This document shows, one piece after another, positions 44,034 through 51,992 of a stretch of DNA of 64,000 nucleotides. The DNA comes from Bacillus sp. CHD6a (GTDB taxonomy: Bacteria; Bacillota; Bacilli; Bacillales; Bacillaceae_I), in contig NZ_LBMD01000002.1 in the NCBI RefSeq assembly GCF_001293645.1, positions 346,588 to 410,587 of the forward strand, in the 5' to 3' direction. Below the pieces are notes generated by a model. It made no database searches. It was not told the origin of the DNA and worked only from the letters and a program-made list of their open reading frames with translations. Position 1 is the first letter of the stretch. Each line of letters starts with the position of its first letter. The position numbers were made by a program, and so were the translations under genes.

Positions 44034-45575
44034 ATGATTAAACTCCTCATTGTAGATGATGAACAAATTGAACGCGAAGGCATGCAAACCATTCTCGAAA
44101 GAAACTTTCCTGACCTACAAATCAAACAGGCCAAAAATGGGAAAATGGCAGTAGAAATGGCGGACGATTATACCCCTGACCTAATTCTGATGGACATCAA
44201 GATGCCTGGATTGAATGGACTAGAAGCTGTCGAGCAAATTAGCGCCAGGCATCCTAAAACAAAATTCATCATGGTCACCGCCTACGACACATTCGGATAT
44301 GTCAAAGCAGCCATCAAACTGGGTGTCAAAGACTACATTCTTAAGCCAAGCAAGATTAGCGAAATTAGAATGACAGTCGGAAAAGTACTGAAGCAAATCG
44401 AGCAGGAGAAGGCCGAACAAACTAAAAACAGGCTCCAGGAAGAGGCATTAGAAAAAACCTTGACTCTAGTTGAGACGGATGTCGTAACGCAGCTGTTGTT
44501 CGACCACGTCCATGAAGTACATGTGGACATGCTGATGGAAATGCTTGATATTCCTTCAACGAATGAGATGTTTGCCATGATCGTCCTATTGCCATCAGGA
44601 TCAGAATCCAATTATTCCTTAATTAAGGAGAAAGTCAGGCAAAACAAAAGCGGATGGGTAGGAGCACTATATGGGAATCAGCTTCCAATAATTGTGTTCC
44701 GTCAGCCAGACAAGACCTTTCGTTCTCAAGCTAGTATCCTTGCGCGAGACATTATAGCAATTTCAAAAAAAGCACATCATACTGATTGGTTTATTGGGAT
44801 AGGGGAAGTTTGCAGCTCTCTTGAGCAGGTTAGACAATCTTATCAAGAAGCCCTTATGGGTACCTTAGATACTAAAGCTAGTACGAACTATCGTTTTTAT
44901 GCAGATATCCATGCAAATGTCGATGTCCTTAAAAGCCATTTGGATAAAAATCAGCAAAAGGAAATTACTGATTTCATTAGACTTGGTCAATGGGATACTG
45001 TTCAAGTGTATGTCATGAACATTCTTCAAACCTATGAAAAAGAAGCGGCCAACTTATTGCACACTCAGCAACGGATGTTAGAGGTTCTTTGGATTACTTC
45101 ACGTGTACTAAATGAAATGGGAGTGGAAACTACAACGCCACTCTATTCGGTACAAACAACACATTATCGTCAGCTTCGTTCCGAAACAAAGCAACTCTTG
45201 GAAATGATGAAACAATCTTATGATGATCACTACAACCACTTAGAGGCAGACACCATTCAACAGATTAAGCAATACATCATGGACCATTCCCATCAAGACA
45301 TATCGCTCGATACACTTGCCCAGAAAGTGGGATTGAGTCCAATATATATCAGTAAAATGTTCAAGGAAAAGCAGGGCATCAATTATATCGACTTCCTCAC
45401 AGAATGCAGAATGGAGAAAGCGAAACGGCTCATGAATGATTTGGAGAAGAGCATAAAAGAAATTACTTTTGAAGTTGGCTACCATGATCCTAATTACTTT
45501 AGCAAGGTATTTAAAAAAATGACCAATTTCTCACCGAAAGAGTATCGTAAGACATTGCTCCGAAATAAGGCTTAG
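44034..45575 (+). CDS. YesN-type response regulator with AraC DNA-binding domain
   Basis: A 513-residue regulator. The receiver domain (1-120) has LLIVDDEQIEREGMQTIL, phospho-acceptor Asp in LILMDIKMPGLNG and YILKPSK. A middle region of about 260 residues is of the YesN type. The C-terminal AraC domain shows ISLDTLAQKVGLSPIYISKM followed by the second helix-turn-helix region EITFEVGYHDPNYFSKVFKK. It should activate xylF and perhaps its own cluster. GAAAGGAG precedes the ATG. Repeat copy D separates it from its kinase. Confidence 0.92.
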   Translation: MIKLLIVDDEQIEREGMQTILERNFPDLQIKQAKNGKMAVEMADDYTPDLILMDIKMPGLNGLEAVEQISARHPKTKFIMVTAYDTFGYVKAAIKLGVKDYILKPSKISEIRMTVGKVLKQIEQEKAEQTKNRLQEEALEKTLTLVETDVVTQLLFDHVHEVHVDMLMEMLDIPSTNEMFAMIVLLPSGSESNYSLIKEKVRQNKSGWVGALYGNQLPIIVFRQPDKTFRSQASILARDIIAISKKAHHTDWFIGIGEVCSSLEQVRQSYQEALMGTLDTKASTNYRFYADIHANVDVLKSHLDKNQQKEITDFIRLGQWDTVQVYVMNILQTYEKEAANLLHTQQRMLEVLWITSRVLNEMGVETTTPLYSVQTTHYRQLRSETKQLLEMMKQSYDDHYNHLEADTIQQIKQYIMDHSHQDISLDTLAQKVGLSPIYISKMFKEKQGINYIDFLTECRMEKAKRLMNDLEKSIKEITFEVGYHDPNYFSKVFKKMTNFSPKEYRKTLLRNKA

Positions 45576-45596
45576 AAAGCAGAGAGGATGGAAGAA

Positions 45597-46697
45597 ATGG
45601 AGCTAGGAATACGTAGATTACTACCATTGTTTGTTACGCTGGCTCTGTTTTTTGTAGCCTCGGGGTGTGAAAAGACAGATAAACCCCTTCAACAGGACGT
45701 GGGAACTGTACAGAATAAATTCCTTCAACAGGCAAAAGGGACAACTTCTGAGGTGAAAAAAATAAAAATCGGTTTTTCTATGGACACCTTAGAAGAAGAA
45801 AGGTGGCTGAGAGACCGGGCTCTTTTTAAGTCAGCAGTGGAAAGCCTTGGAGCGGAGGTGGAAATACTAGCAGCAAACGGAGATGATGCGCTGCAGGTGT
45901 TACAGGCGGAAACCCTAATAAGCAAAGGTGTGGATCTTCTTGTAGTAGTTCCCCATAACGCAGAAGCAACAGCAACGATCGTTAAGAAAGCACAACTCGC
46001 CGGAATTAAGGTCCTTTCCTATGACAGACTCATTAAAAATGCAGAAATTGACCTCTATGTTTCTTTTGACAACGAACGTGTAGGGGAGCTTCAGGCAGAG
46101 GCAATTACAAAGATTGTCCCGAAAGGTAATTATGTTTATATTGGCGGAGCAGATACGGACAATAATGCTCACCTGTTTAAAAAGGGGGTCTTTAATGTCC
46201 TTCAGCCACTAATAGATAAAGGGAAAATCACTGTCGTTTATGATCAATGGACCAAAAATTGGCTCCCTAGCAACGCTTACGTCAACATGAAAGAGGCACT
46301 TATTGCAAATGGCGGGAAAATAGACGCGGTAATAGCAGCAAACGATGCGACAGCAGGGATGTCCATTAAAGCTCTCGAGGAAGCGGGACTAGCGGGAAGC
46401 ATACCTGTAGCCGGGCAGGATGCAGAGCTTGCAGCGGCTCAGAGGATTGTGGAAGGCACTCAGACGATGACGGTGTATAAACCGATACCTACTCTTGCCG
46501 AAGAAGCTGCGAGACTGGCAGTTGCTATGGCCAAAGGAGAATTCATTGATACAAATCGCAAAGTGAACAATGGGAAAGTGGAAGTGCCATCAGTGTTACT
46601 TCCTCCGATTGCTGTGAACCGAACGAATATTGATGCAACGGTCATTGCAGATGGATTTCATACTAAGGAGGATGTTTATACAGGGGATAAACGATAA
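45597..46697 (+). CDS. Second XylF-like sugar-binding lipoprotein
   Basis: A protein of about 366 residues; ATG 45597 has AGAGAGG nine bases upstream. The signal peptide ends with VASGC, so it is a lipoprotein. The mature part (IGFSMDTLEEERWLRDRALF, LSYDRLIKNAEIDLYVSFDN) resembles XylF at 36622 in layout, including the DNNAHLFKKGVFNVLQP segment, so the two are paralogues. It follows the regulator by 21 bases. It may provide a second affinity or specificity for XylGH, or feed the sensor; the sequence does not decide this. Confidence 0.88.
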   Translation: MELGIRRLLPLFVTLALFFVASGCEKTDKPLQQDVGTVQNKFLQQAKGTTSEVKKIKIGFSMDTLEEERWLRDRALFKSAVESLGAEVEILAANGDDALQVLQAETLISKGVDLLVVVPHNAEATATIVKKAQLAGIKVLSYDRLIKNAEIDLYVSFDNERVGELQAEAITKIVPKGNYVYIGGADTDNNAHLFKKGVFNVLQPLIDKGKITVVYDQWTKNWLPSNAYVNMKEALIANGGKIDAVIAANDATAGMSIKALEEAGLAGSIPVAGQDAELAAAQRIVEGTQTMTVYKPIPTLAEEAARLAVAMAKGEFIDTNRKVNNGKVEVPSVLLPPIAVNRTNIDATVIADGFHTKEDVYTGDKR

Positions 46698-46710
46698 CGG
46701 GTATGTAATG

Positions 46711-46755
46711 AATTCTCAGAGGTACTCTGATTAGGGCACCCCTGAGAATTTTTAT
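46711..46755. terminator. Bidirectional terminator after the xylose cluster
   Basis: Stem AATTCTCAGAGG / CCCCTGAGAATT (46711-46722 with 46739-46750, one mismatch) and a T-rich tail; it also lies at the end of the convergent phosphoesterase gene. Confidence 0.8.
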
Positions 46756-47459
46756 TCTGCATAAAAGACTGTATTTTCTAAAGCGTCCAAACAATACAAT
46801 CTTCCTCCATAAGCACAACCGCCATCAATCCCTATGATATTATTCTCACCGAAGTAAACCTCTGGCTTTTTATGGAGGTACTTTGTTGGGGTATGTCCAA
46901 AAACTACTGTCTTCTCACCTTGATACCCATTATGAAATTCATCTCTAATCCACACTAAGGTATAAGGTTCAGTACGCTCCAATGCTGTCTCCGGGTGTAC
47001 TCCTGCATGGACAAAAATATGAGTATCTGTTTCATAATAGTATGGAAGGGTTTTTAGGAAATCTAAATGCGGGCGAATTTCCTCATTTATGACAAGTGCT
47101 TCCGGCATCTCTTCTGTCTTATACCAAAATTTTGGATCGTCTTTTTCTACGTTGTATCCGTAATTTTCCAGCGTTTTAATGCCGCCGTTATAGTACCACC
47201 TTTTCAAATGAAGGGGGTCTTCAGGATTTTCAAAAGCGTCAATCATCATTTTATCGTGGTTTCCGATCAAGGCTATGGCCCCTACAGCGGTCAATTCCAT
47301 CACCTTGTCCAAAACTTTACGTGAATGTGGCCCGCGATCCACATAATCTCCGAGTAAAAGGAGTTTGTCCTGCTTGCTATCAAAGTTAACTTTCTCAAGA
47401 AGTCTTTCGAATTTTTCTAAATCACCATGAATATCACTTATTGCAAGAAGACGCCTCAT
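46752..47459 (-). CDS. Metallophosphoesterase (PrpE / bis-tetraphosphatase-like)
   Basis: A 235-residue calcineurin-like phosphoesterase. The metal motifs are complete: AISDIHGDLEKF, LLGDYVDRGPHS, LIGNHDKMM, VHAGVHPE and VFGHTPT. These are typical of the protein phosphatase / symmetrical Ap4A hydrolase group. The substrate could be a phosphoprotein or a dinucleoside polyphosphate. It is divergent from the DMT exporter gene. An AAAGGA site lies upstream of the ATG. Confidence 0.88.
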   Translation of the reverse strand: MRRLLAISDIHGDLEKFERLLEKVNFDSKQDKLLLLGDYVDRGPHSRKVLDKVMELTAVGAIALIGNHDKMMIDAFENPEDPLHLKRWYYNGGIKTLENYGYNVEKDDPKFWYKTEEMPEALVINEEIRPHLDFLKTLPYYYETDTHIFVHAGVHPETALERTEPYTLVWIRDEFHNGYQGEKTVVFGHTPTKYLHKKPEVYFGENNIIGIDGGCAYGGRLYCLDALENTVFYAE

Positions 47460-47572
47460 TAATATCCATTCCTTTACGTATAATTATTTTGATTTTATCA
47501 CAATTTTCGAAAAGCGAAATATTGCATACAGTTTTCTTTTATAATAATGAAAAAGATACATTGGAGGGAAGG

Positions 47573-48532
47573 ATGTTTTCCGTGAAAGCAATATCAATCG
47601 GCGTATTCGCTTCACTGTTTTTTGCTGTGACCTTTATATTAAATCGTTCCATGGAGCTCTCAGGTGGTAGCTGGCTATGGAGTTCCTCCTTGCGCTTCTT
47701 TTTTATGGTGCCGTTTTTACTTTTAATTGTATGGGTGAGGGGGAATCTTAGGCCACTATTTCGTGAAATGCGAACGGCCCCAATCCGATGGTTTCTTTGG
47801 AGTTTTACTGGTTTTGTTCTCTTTTACGCACCTATTACATTTGCTGCAGCATATGGGTCGGGCTGGCTTGTTGCAGGAACGTGGCAACTGACCATTATCG
47901 CAGGAGTTCTCCTAGGTCCCTTCTTTTATAAACTAGAGCAAGGAGTAAAAGTGCGTGAACGTATTCCAATGCCGGGGCTTCTCATTTCCTTCGTCATTTT
48001 TGCAGGGGTTCTGTTGATTCAGACACAACAGGGAAGTGGTCTTACTGGATCCATGGTTATCTATGGTATTATACCTGTCGCAATTGCAGCATTTGCCTAT
48101 CCGCTTGGTAACCGGAAGATGATGGAGTTGTGTGGAGCTAAGTTGGATACGTTTCAACGAGTCCTTGGCATGACGTTGGCTACAATCCCGGTCTGGTTAC
48201 TTGTTGCAGTAATGGGATATAAGACAGTGGGTTTACCTTCTGAGGAACAGGTTCTCCAAACATTTATTGTGGCCATCAGTTCAGGAGTCATCGCAACCAC
48301 CCTGTTCTTTATCGCAACAGACATGGTGAGAGGCAGTCAGGAAAAATTAGCTGCAGTGGAGGCAACTCAATCGACGCAGGTACTTTTTGTGTTGATTGGA
48401 GAGGTGCTTCTTTTATCCACGCCAATGCCCAATGTAATAGGTATGCTTGGGTTATTCGTCATTATCATCGGCATGCTTTTGCATAGTTTTTTTACCAAAA
48501 GAAGAGTTAAGCCAAAGCAGTTGGCTACATGA
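47573..48532 (+). CDS. DMT-superfamily transporter (multidrug resistance efflux type)
   Basis: A 319-residue protein with about ten membrane segments. The start region AISIGVFASLFFAVTFILNR and SGGSWLWSSSLRFFFMVPFL fits the EmrE-like PF13536 group of larger DMT transporters. ATG 47573 follows GGAGGGA; upstream in-frame codons cross the promoter of the divergent gene. The substrate is unknown. It is monocistronic with a good terminator. Confidence 0.85.
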   Translation: MFSVKAISIGVFASLFFAVTFILNRSMELSGGSWLWSSSLRFFFMVPFLLLIVWVRGNLRPLFREMRTAPIRWFLWSFTGFVLFYAPITFAAAYGSGWLVAGTWQLTIIAGVLLGPFFYKLEQGVKVRERIPMPGLLISFVIFAGVLLIQTQQGSGLTGSMVIYGIIPVAIAAFAYPLGNRKMMELCGAKLDTFQRVLGMTLATIPVWLLVAVMGYKTVGLPSEEQVLQTFIVAISSGVIATTLFFIATDMVRGSQEKLAAVEATQSTQVLFVLIGEVLLLSTPMPNVIGMLGLFVIIIGMLLHSFFTKRRVKPKQLAT

Positions 48533-48566
48533 AGAGTGACATTCCGTCTGGAATCACTCTTTTTTA
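48533..48566 (+). terminator. Intrinsic terminator of the DMT transporter gene
   Basis: Stem AGAGTGACATTCC / GGAATCACTCT with one bulge (48533-48560), then T7. Confidence 0.9.
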
Positions 48567-48660
48567 TTTTCAACAAAAATATTATTCGATTTTTAAAAAT
48601 TGAAAACATCACGTCCCCCAACGGTTTTCAAGAGGTCTGACAATCCTTTACAAATACTAT

Positions 48661-48674
48661 ATGACATTTGTCAT
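48661..48674. promoter_or_regulatory. Palindrome ATGACATTTGTCAT upstream of the desaturase gene
   Basis: Six-base perfect arms with a two-base centre. A further ATGACA half site stands at 48684-48689. In B. subtilis the des gene is controlled by DesR, which binds an inverted-repeat site upstream of the promoter; this is the best candidate here. Confidence 0.5.
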
Positions 48675-48762
48675 ACTCTACATATGACACCTGCTACTAA
48701 CTAAATTTTTTATATTGGATATAATAATTTTTATCAAGTCAACAACGAAGGGATTTAATAAA

Positions 48763-49800
48763 ATGTCAATTCAAAATGAGATGAAAAACCTTAGAAAACA
48801 AGTTGCTCCTTTCGAAAAATCACAAACTAAAAAGAGTATTTGGCAGTTAATCAATACGCTAACGCCATTTTTCCTGTTATGGTATCTCACTTATATAAGC
48901 TTATCAGTATCCTATTGGTTGGCGTTGGTTCCAGCCATCTTTGCTGCAGGGTTCATGACACGTATTTTCATTATTTTCCATGATTGCACACACCACTCTT
49001 TCTTCAAAAATCGAAAGTGGAACCGTGCAGTAGGCACCGTAACGGGAGTACTGACATTATTCCCATTTGATCAATGGGGGCATGATCACTCCGTTCACCA
49101 TGCTACAAGTGGAAACTTGGACAAGCGCGGTGTTGGTGATATCTGGACACTAACTGTGGAAGAATACAAAGCAGCATCTTTTAAGACTCGATTGTCTTAT
49201 CGTCTATATCGAAATCCTTTGGTAATGTTCGGATTAGGACCAATTTACACTTTCTTGATTAGAAACCGTTTTAACCGGAAAGAAGCAAGACAAAAAGAAC
49301 GCAACAACTTATATCTAACTAACGTATTAATTCTTGCTGTAGCAGTTTTATTAAGCTTAGCAATCGGCTGGCAATCCTTTCTAATTGTCCACGGCACCAT
49401 CTTTATGATTGCGGGAAGTGTAGGAATATGGTTGTTTTACGTGCAACATACGTTCGAAGACTCCTATTTTGAAATGGATAAAGATTGGGAATATGTATTG
49501 GCTGCAGTTGAAGGAAGTTCTTACTACAAGCTGCCAAAGGTATTACAATTCCTAACAGGAAATATTGGCTACCACCACATACACCATCTAAGTCCAAGGG
49601 TGCCAAACTATGAATTAGAAAAGTGTCATCATAGCACACCACCCCTTCAACATGTACCAACGATTACGCTGGCAACAAGTTTAAAATCACTGAAATTCCG
49701 TTTATGGGATGAAAAGAGCAAAAATTTTGTGACCTTCAGAGAAGCAAAAAAGATGGTACACAACACAGTATCTAGAACAGCGATGAAGCCAGAAGTATAA
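48763..49800 (+). CDS. des: Acyl-lipid fatty acid desaturase (Des type)
   Basis: A 345-residue membrane desaturase. Three His boxes coordinate the di-iron centre: FHDCTHHSFF, HDHSVHHATSGNL and GYHHIHHLSPRVP. Four membrane segments lie between them. The enzyme introduces a cis double bond into membrane phospholipid acyl chains at low temperature in B. subtilis. ATG 48763 follows GAAGGGATTT; the frame could extend to 48715, but without a ribosome binding site. The desK-desR pair is not in this window. Confidence 0.92.
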   Translation: MSIQNEMKNLRKQVAPFEKSQTKKSIWQLINTLTPFFLLWYLTYISLSVSYWLALVPAIFAAGFMTRIFIIFHDCTHHSFFKNRKWNRAVGTVTGVLTLFPFDQWGHDHSVHHATSGNLDKRGVGDIWTLTVEEYKAASFKTRLSYRLYRNPLVMFGLGPIYTFLIRNRFNRKEARQKERNNLYLTNVLILAVAVLLSLAIGWQSFLIVHGTIFMIAGSVGIWLFYVQHTFEDSYFEMDKDWEYVLAAVEGSSYYKLPKVLQFLTGNIGYHHIHHLSPRVPNYELEKCHHSTPPLQHVPTITLATSLKSLKFRLWDEKSKNFVTFREAKKMVHNTVSRTAMKPEV

Positions 49801-49807
49801 AATATAG

Positions 49808-49846
49808 AAAACCAATTCCTTATTATAGGGGATTGGTTTTTTTATA
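49808..49846 (+). terminator. Intrinsic terminator of the desaturase gene
   Basis: Stem AAACCAATTCC / GGGATTGGTTT (49809-49838) and a run of seven T. The AT-rich 225 bases to 50072 hold a TATAAT box at 49962-49967 and no gene. Confidence 0.88.
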
Positions 49847-50072
49847 TTCGAAAGCATGAAGTGCTCTATATAAAACTTTTTGTTAGCCGATATAATAAAT
49901 AGCACATGTAAGAAAAAACAAAATATTACAAAAAAATATAGATTTAAGCATGTGTAACTTGTATAATTATGGTGATAAATAGGAAAAAAGCACGAAATTA
50001 CATAACGTTACTGCAGGAGAAAGTCACAGAATACAACGAGAGTATAGAATAAAAATTTTGAGGGGGATTACT

Positions 50073-50627
50073 GTGAAGAGATTAGGTTTGTTTGCTTTCT
50101 TTACTATTTTGTTTTTAGGAGTTTCTTTAGGATTATCATCAAATGCGCATGCAGCAAGTGATGCAGATGTAGAAAAAGCACTAGAAATTATTGACGCAGC
50201 AAATATGGAAATGGATATGATCATTGAAACTGGTGTGCAAGAGGCTGACGATTTATGGGAAGTTTACCTGGAAGAGTTAGCAGAATTAGAAGACGAGTTA
50301 ACAGAGTTAAACACTGATATAGATGAACTAGAGACTGCATTGGTAAACTCCACAGACAGCCTACAACAAGCTGAAATTGAAGAAGCACTTGCGACTCTGC
50401 AAGCAGAAAAAGAATTATTAGAGGAGCGTATTGCTCAAAGAACGGCTCAATTCGACCAAGAGGTTGATGCCATTATCAGCTACGTATTTGATATTACTTT
50501 GCAAATGACACAGGAAACCATTGATGAAGTGGCAGAATACGGTGTGGTAGCTGAGTGCTTTTGGAAGTATGTTAGATTTGCTGACCGTTGGGCTTGGATT
50601 GATCCGGTGCGAGTGGTTAATTTTTAA
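50073..50627 (+). CDS. Secreted coiled-coil protein of unknown function
   Basis: A 184-residue exported protein. GTG 50073 follows GAGGGGG. The signal peptide is KRLGLFAFFTILFLGVSLGL, then SSNAHA as cleavage site. The mature part is mostly acidic heptad sequence (LEELAELEDELTELNTDIDE and LATLQAEKELLEERIAQRTA), so a long coiled coil is expected. The end, ECFWKYVRFADRWAWIDPVR, is aromatic and unlike the rest. I recognise no family. The cupin-HD-GYP gene follows after 29 bases and is probably in the same transcript. Confidence 0.75.
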   Translation: MKRLGLFAFFTILFLGVSLGLSSNAHAASDADVEKALEIIDAANMEMDMIIETGVQEADDLWEVYLEELAELEDELTELNTDIDELETALVNSTDSLQQAEIEEALATLQAEKELLEERIAQRTAQFDQEVDAIISYVFDITLQMTQETIDEVAEYGVVAECFWKYVRFADRWAWIDPVRVVNF

Positions 50628-50656
50628 TTAAAGTTTTGTAAGAGGTGGGAAGTTAA

Positions 50657-51583
50657 GTGGCTTTTACGATAGGAAAGAAAGGAACAAGCATAGAACAAGT
50701 GAAATTTGAAAACTTTGGTTTAAGTTTGCTTGCAAGAGGCGATGGAACTGAAGTAATAATTCAAACTCTAACAAAAAATAATTTCTTTTATGTCTATCCA
50801 GCTGAAAACCCAAATGTAATGGAATTTTTCTATTTAATAAGCGGAGAACTTTCTTGCGATGTTAATGGGGAGAAAGTTAAATTATATCCTCAAGATTATT
50901 TTACTGCTACAAATTTAGAGGAACCAGTACATTTTACTGCATTAACTGATGTGTCATATTTATGGGTTATTACTGAACCAACCTTTTACCAACTTAGCGA
51001 AGGTGTTAAAGAATTAAAAGAAGTTGTTGAAAAAGTAGAAAGTAGAGATGTTTATACGTTTAAACATAGTGAGAGAGTTACTCAATACTCAATTAAAATC
51101 GCAAAAAAACTCGCATTGCCAAAAGTAAACTTAGAAAATTTGTTTTTATCTGCCATTTTACATGATATCGGAAAAATAAATATTCCTTCTGAGATTCTTA
51201 ATAAACCTTCAAAGTTAACAAATGAAGAATTTGAACTAATAAAAATGCACCCAGGTGATGGGGCAAATATGGTTAAAGATCTTTATTATGATGACAAGAT
51301 AGCCACTATAATTAAGCAACACCATGAAAGATTAGATGGAAGGGGATACCCAGCTGGATTAAAAGGCGATGAAATACTACTAGAAGCAAGAATTATTGCT
51401 GTCAGTGATACATTTGACGCAATGACTGAAGACCGTGCATATCGAAATGCGTTCACTCTAGAGTATGCGATCGAAGAACTCCAAAGGCTTTCTCCATCTC
51501 AATATGATTCAGAAGTAGTTCATGCCCTTATTGAAGTCCTACAAGAAGAAGGAAAACTTATAGAAAAAAGCCCTAAAGCATAA
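50657..51583 (+). CDS. Cupin-HD-GYP protein, probable c-di-GMP phosphodiesterase
   Basis: A 308-residue cytoplasmic protein starting at GTG 50657 after AGAGGTGGG. Residues 1-115 form a cupin-like barrel (VMEFFYLISGELSCDVNGEK and LYPQDYFTATNLEEPVHF). Residues 125-300 are an HD-GYP domain: His169-Asp170 in ILHDIGKINIP, then MHPGDGANMV, IIKQHHERLDGRGYPAGLKG with GYP at 230-232, and IIAVSDTFDAMTEDRAYR. HD-GYP enzymes degrade c-di-GMP or related nucleotides; here the cupin replaces the usual receiver as the sensory part. It follows a secreted coiled-coil gene and ends in a strong terminator. Confidence 0.88.
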   Translation: MAFTIGKKGTSIEQVKFENFGLSLLARGDGTEVIIQTLTKNNFFYVYPAENPNVMEFFYLISGELSCDVNGEKVKLYPQDYFTATNLEEPVHFTALTDVSYLWVITEPTFYQLSEGVKELKEVVEKVESRDVYTFKHSERVTQYSIKIAKKLALPKVNLENLFLSAILHDIGKINIPSEILNKPSKLTNEEFELIKMHPGDGANMVKDLYYDDKIATIIKQHHERLDGRGYPAGLKGDEILLEARIIAVSDTFDAMTEDRAYRNAFTLEYAIEELQRLSPSQYDSEVVHALIEVLQEEGKLIEKSPKA

Positions 51584-51603
51584 CCGTGCTTTAGGGCTTT
51601 TTC
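51569..51603. terminator. Bidirectional terminator between the HD-GYP and CMD genes
   Basis: A 12-bp perfect stem AGCCCTAAAGCA/TGCTTTAGGGCT (51569-51580 with 51587-51598), A-rich on the left and T-rich on the right. Confidence 0.92.
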
Positions 51604-51990
51604 TTATTTTTTGGCATTCTCTGCTTCGTCGGAAAATATGACACTCGCCATTCTCATTGCTTGTACTGCTTTGGGGAATCCTGCATAACCAGAGCATTGA
51701 ATGATTACTTCTTTAATTTGCTGTTCTGTTAGGCCTACTCGGAGCGAGGCTCTAATATGGACTTCTAGCTGTTCAAACGCACCTTGTGTAATCAGTGAAC
51801 TTAGGGTGACTAGTTCTCTTTCAGCCAAGTTGAGTCCTTCGCGAGGGTAAAGCTCTCCGTAACCGAATCCAACAATCATTTCCCAAAAGTCAGGGGAAAT
51901 TTCTTTCATTTTCTTCATTCCTTCTAGTGTTTCAGAAGGGAACATTTTTTCAAGTGTTTCTATTCCTAGTTCAAAGCGATTTTTTTCCAA
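51604..51990 (-). CDS. Carboxymuconolactone decarboxylase (CMD) family protein
   Basis: A 128-residue protein of the AhpD-like CMD fold. The segments LNLAERELVTLSSLITQGAF and EQQIKEVIIQCSGYAGFPKA are the conserved CMD region; the family's first Cys of CxxC is missing, so a redox role is unlikely and a decarboxylase or unknown role is more probable. TTG 51990 follows GGGGAGG by nine bases. It lies two bases after the stop of the ThDP enzyme, so the two probably work together. Confidence 0.85.
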   Translation of the reverse strand: MEKNRFELGIETLEKMFPSETLEGMKKMKEISPDFWEMIVGFGYGELYPREGLNLAERELVTLSSLITQGAFEQLEVHIRASLRVGLTEQQIKEVIIQCSGYAGFPKAVQAMRMASVIFSDEAENAKK

Positions 51991-51992
51991 TT

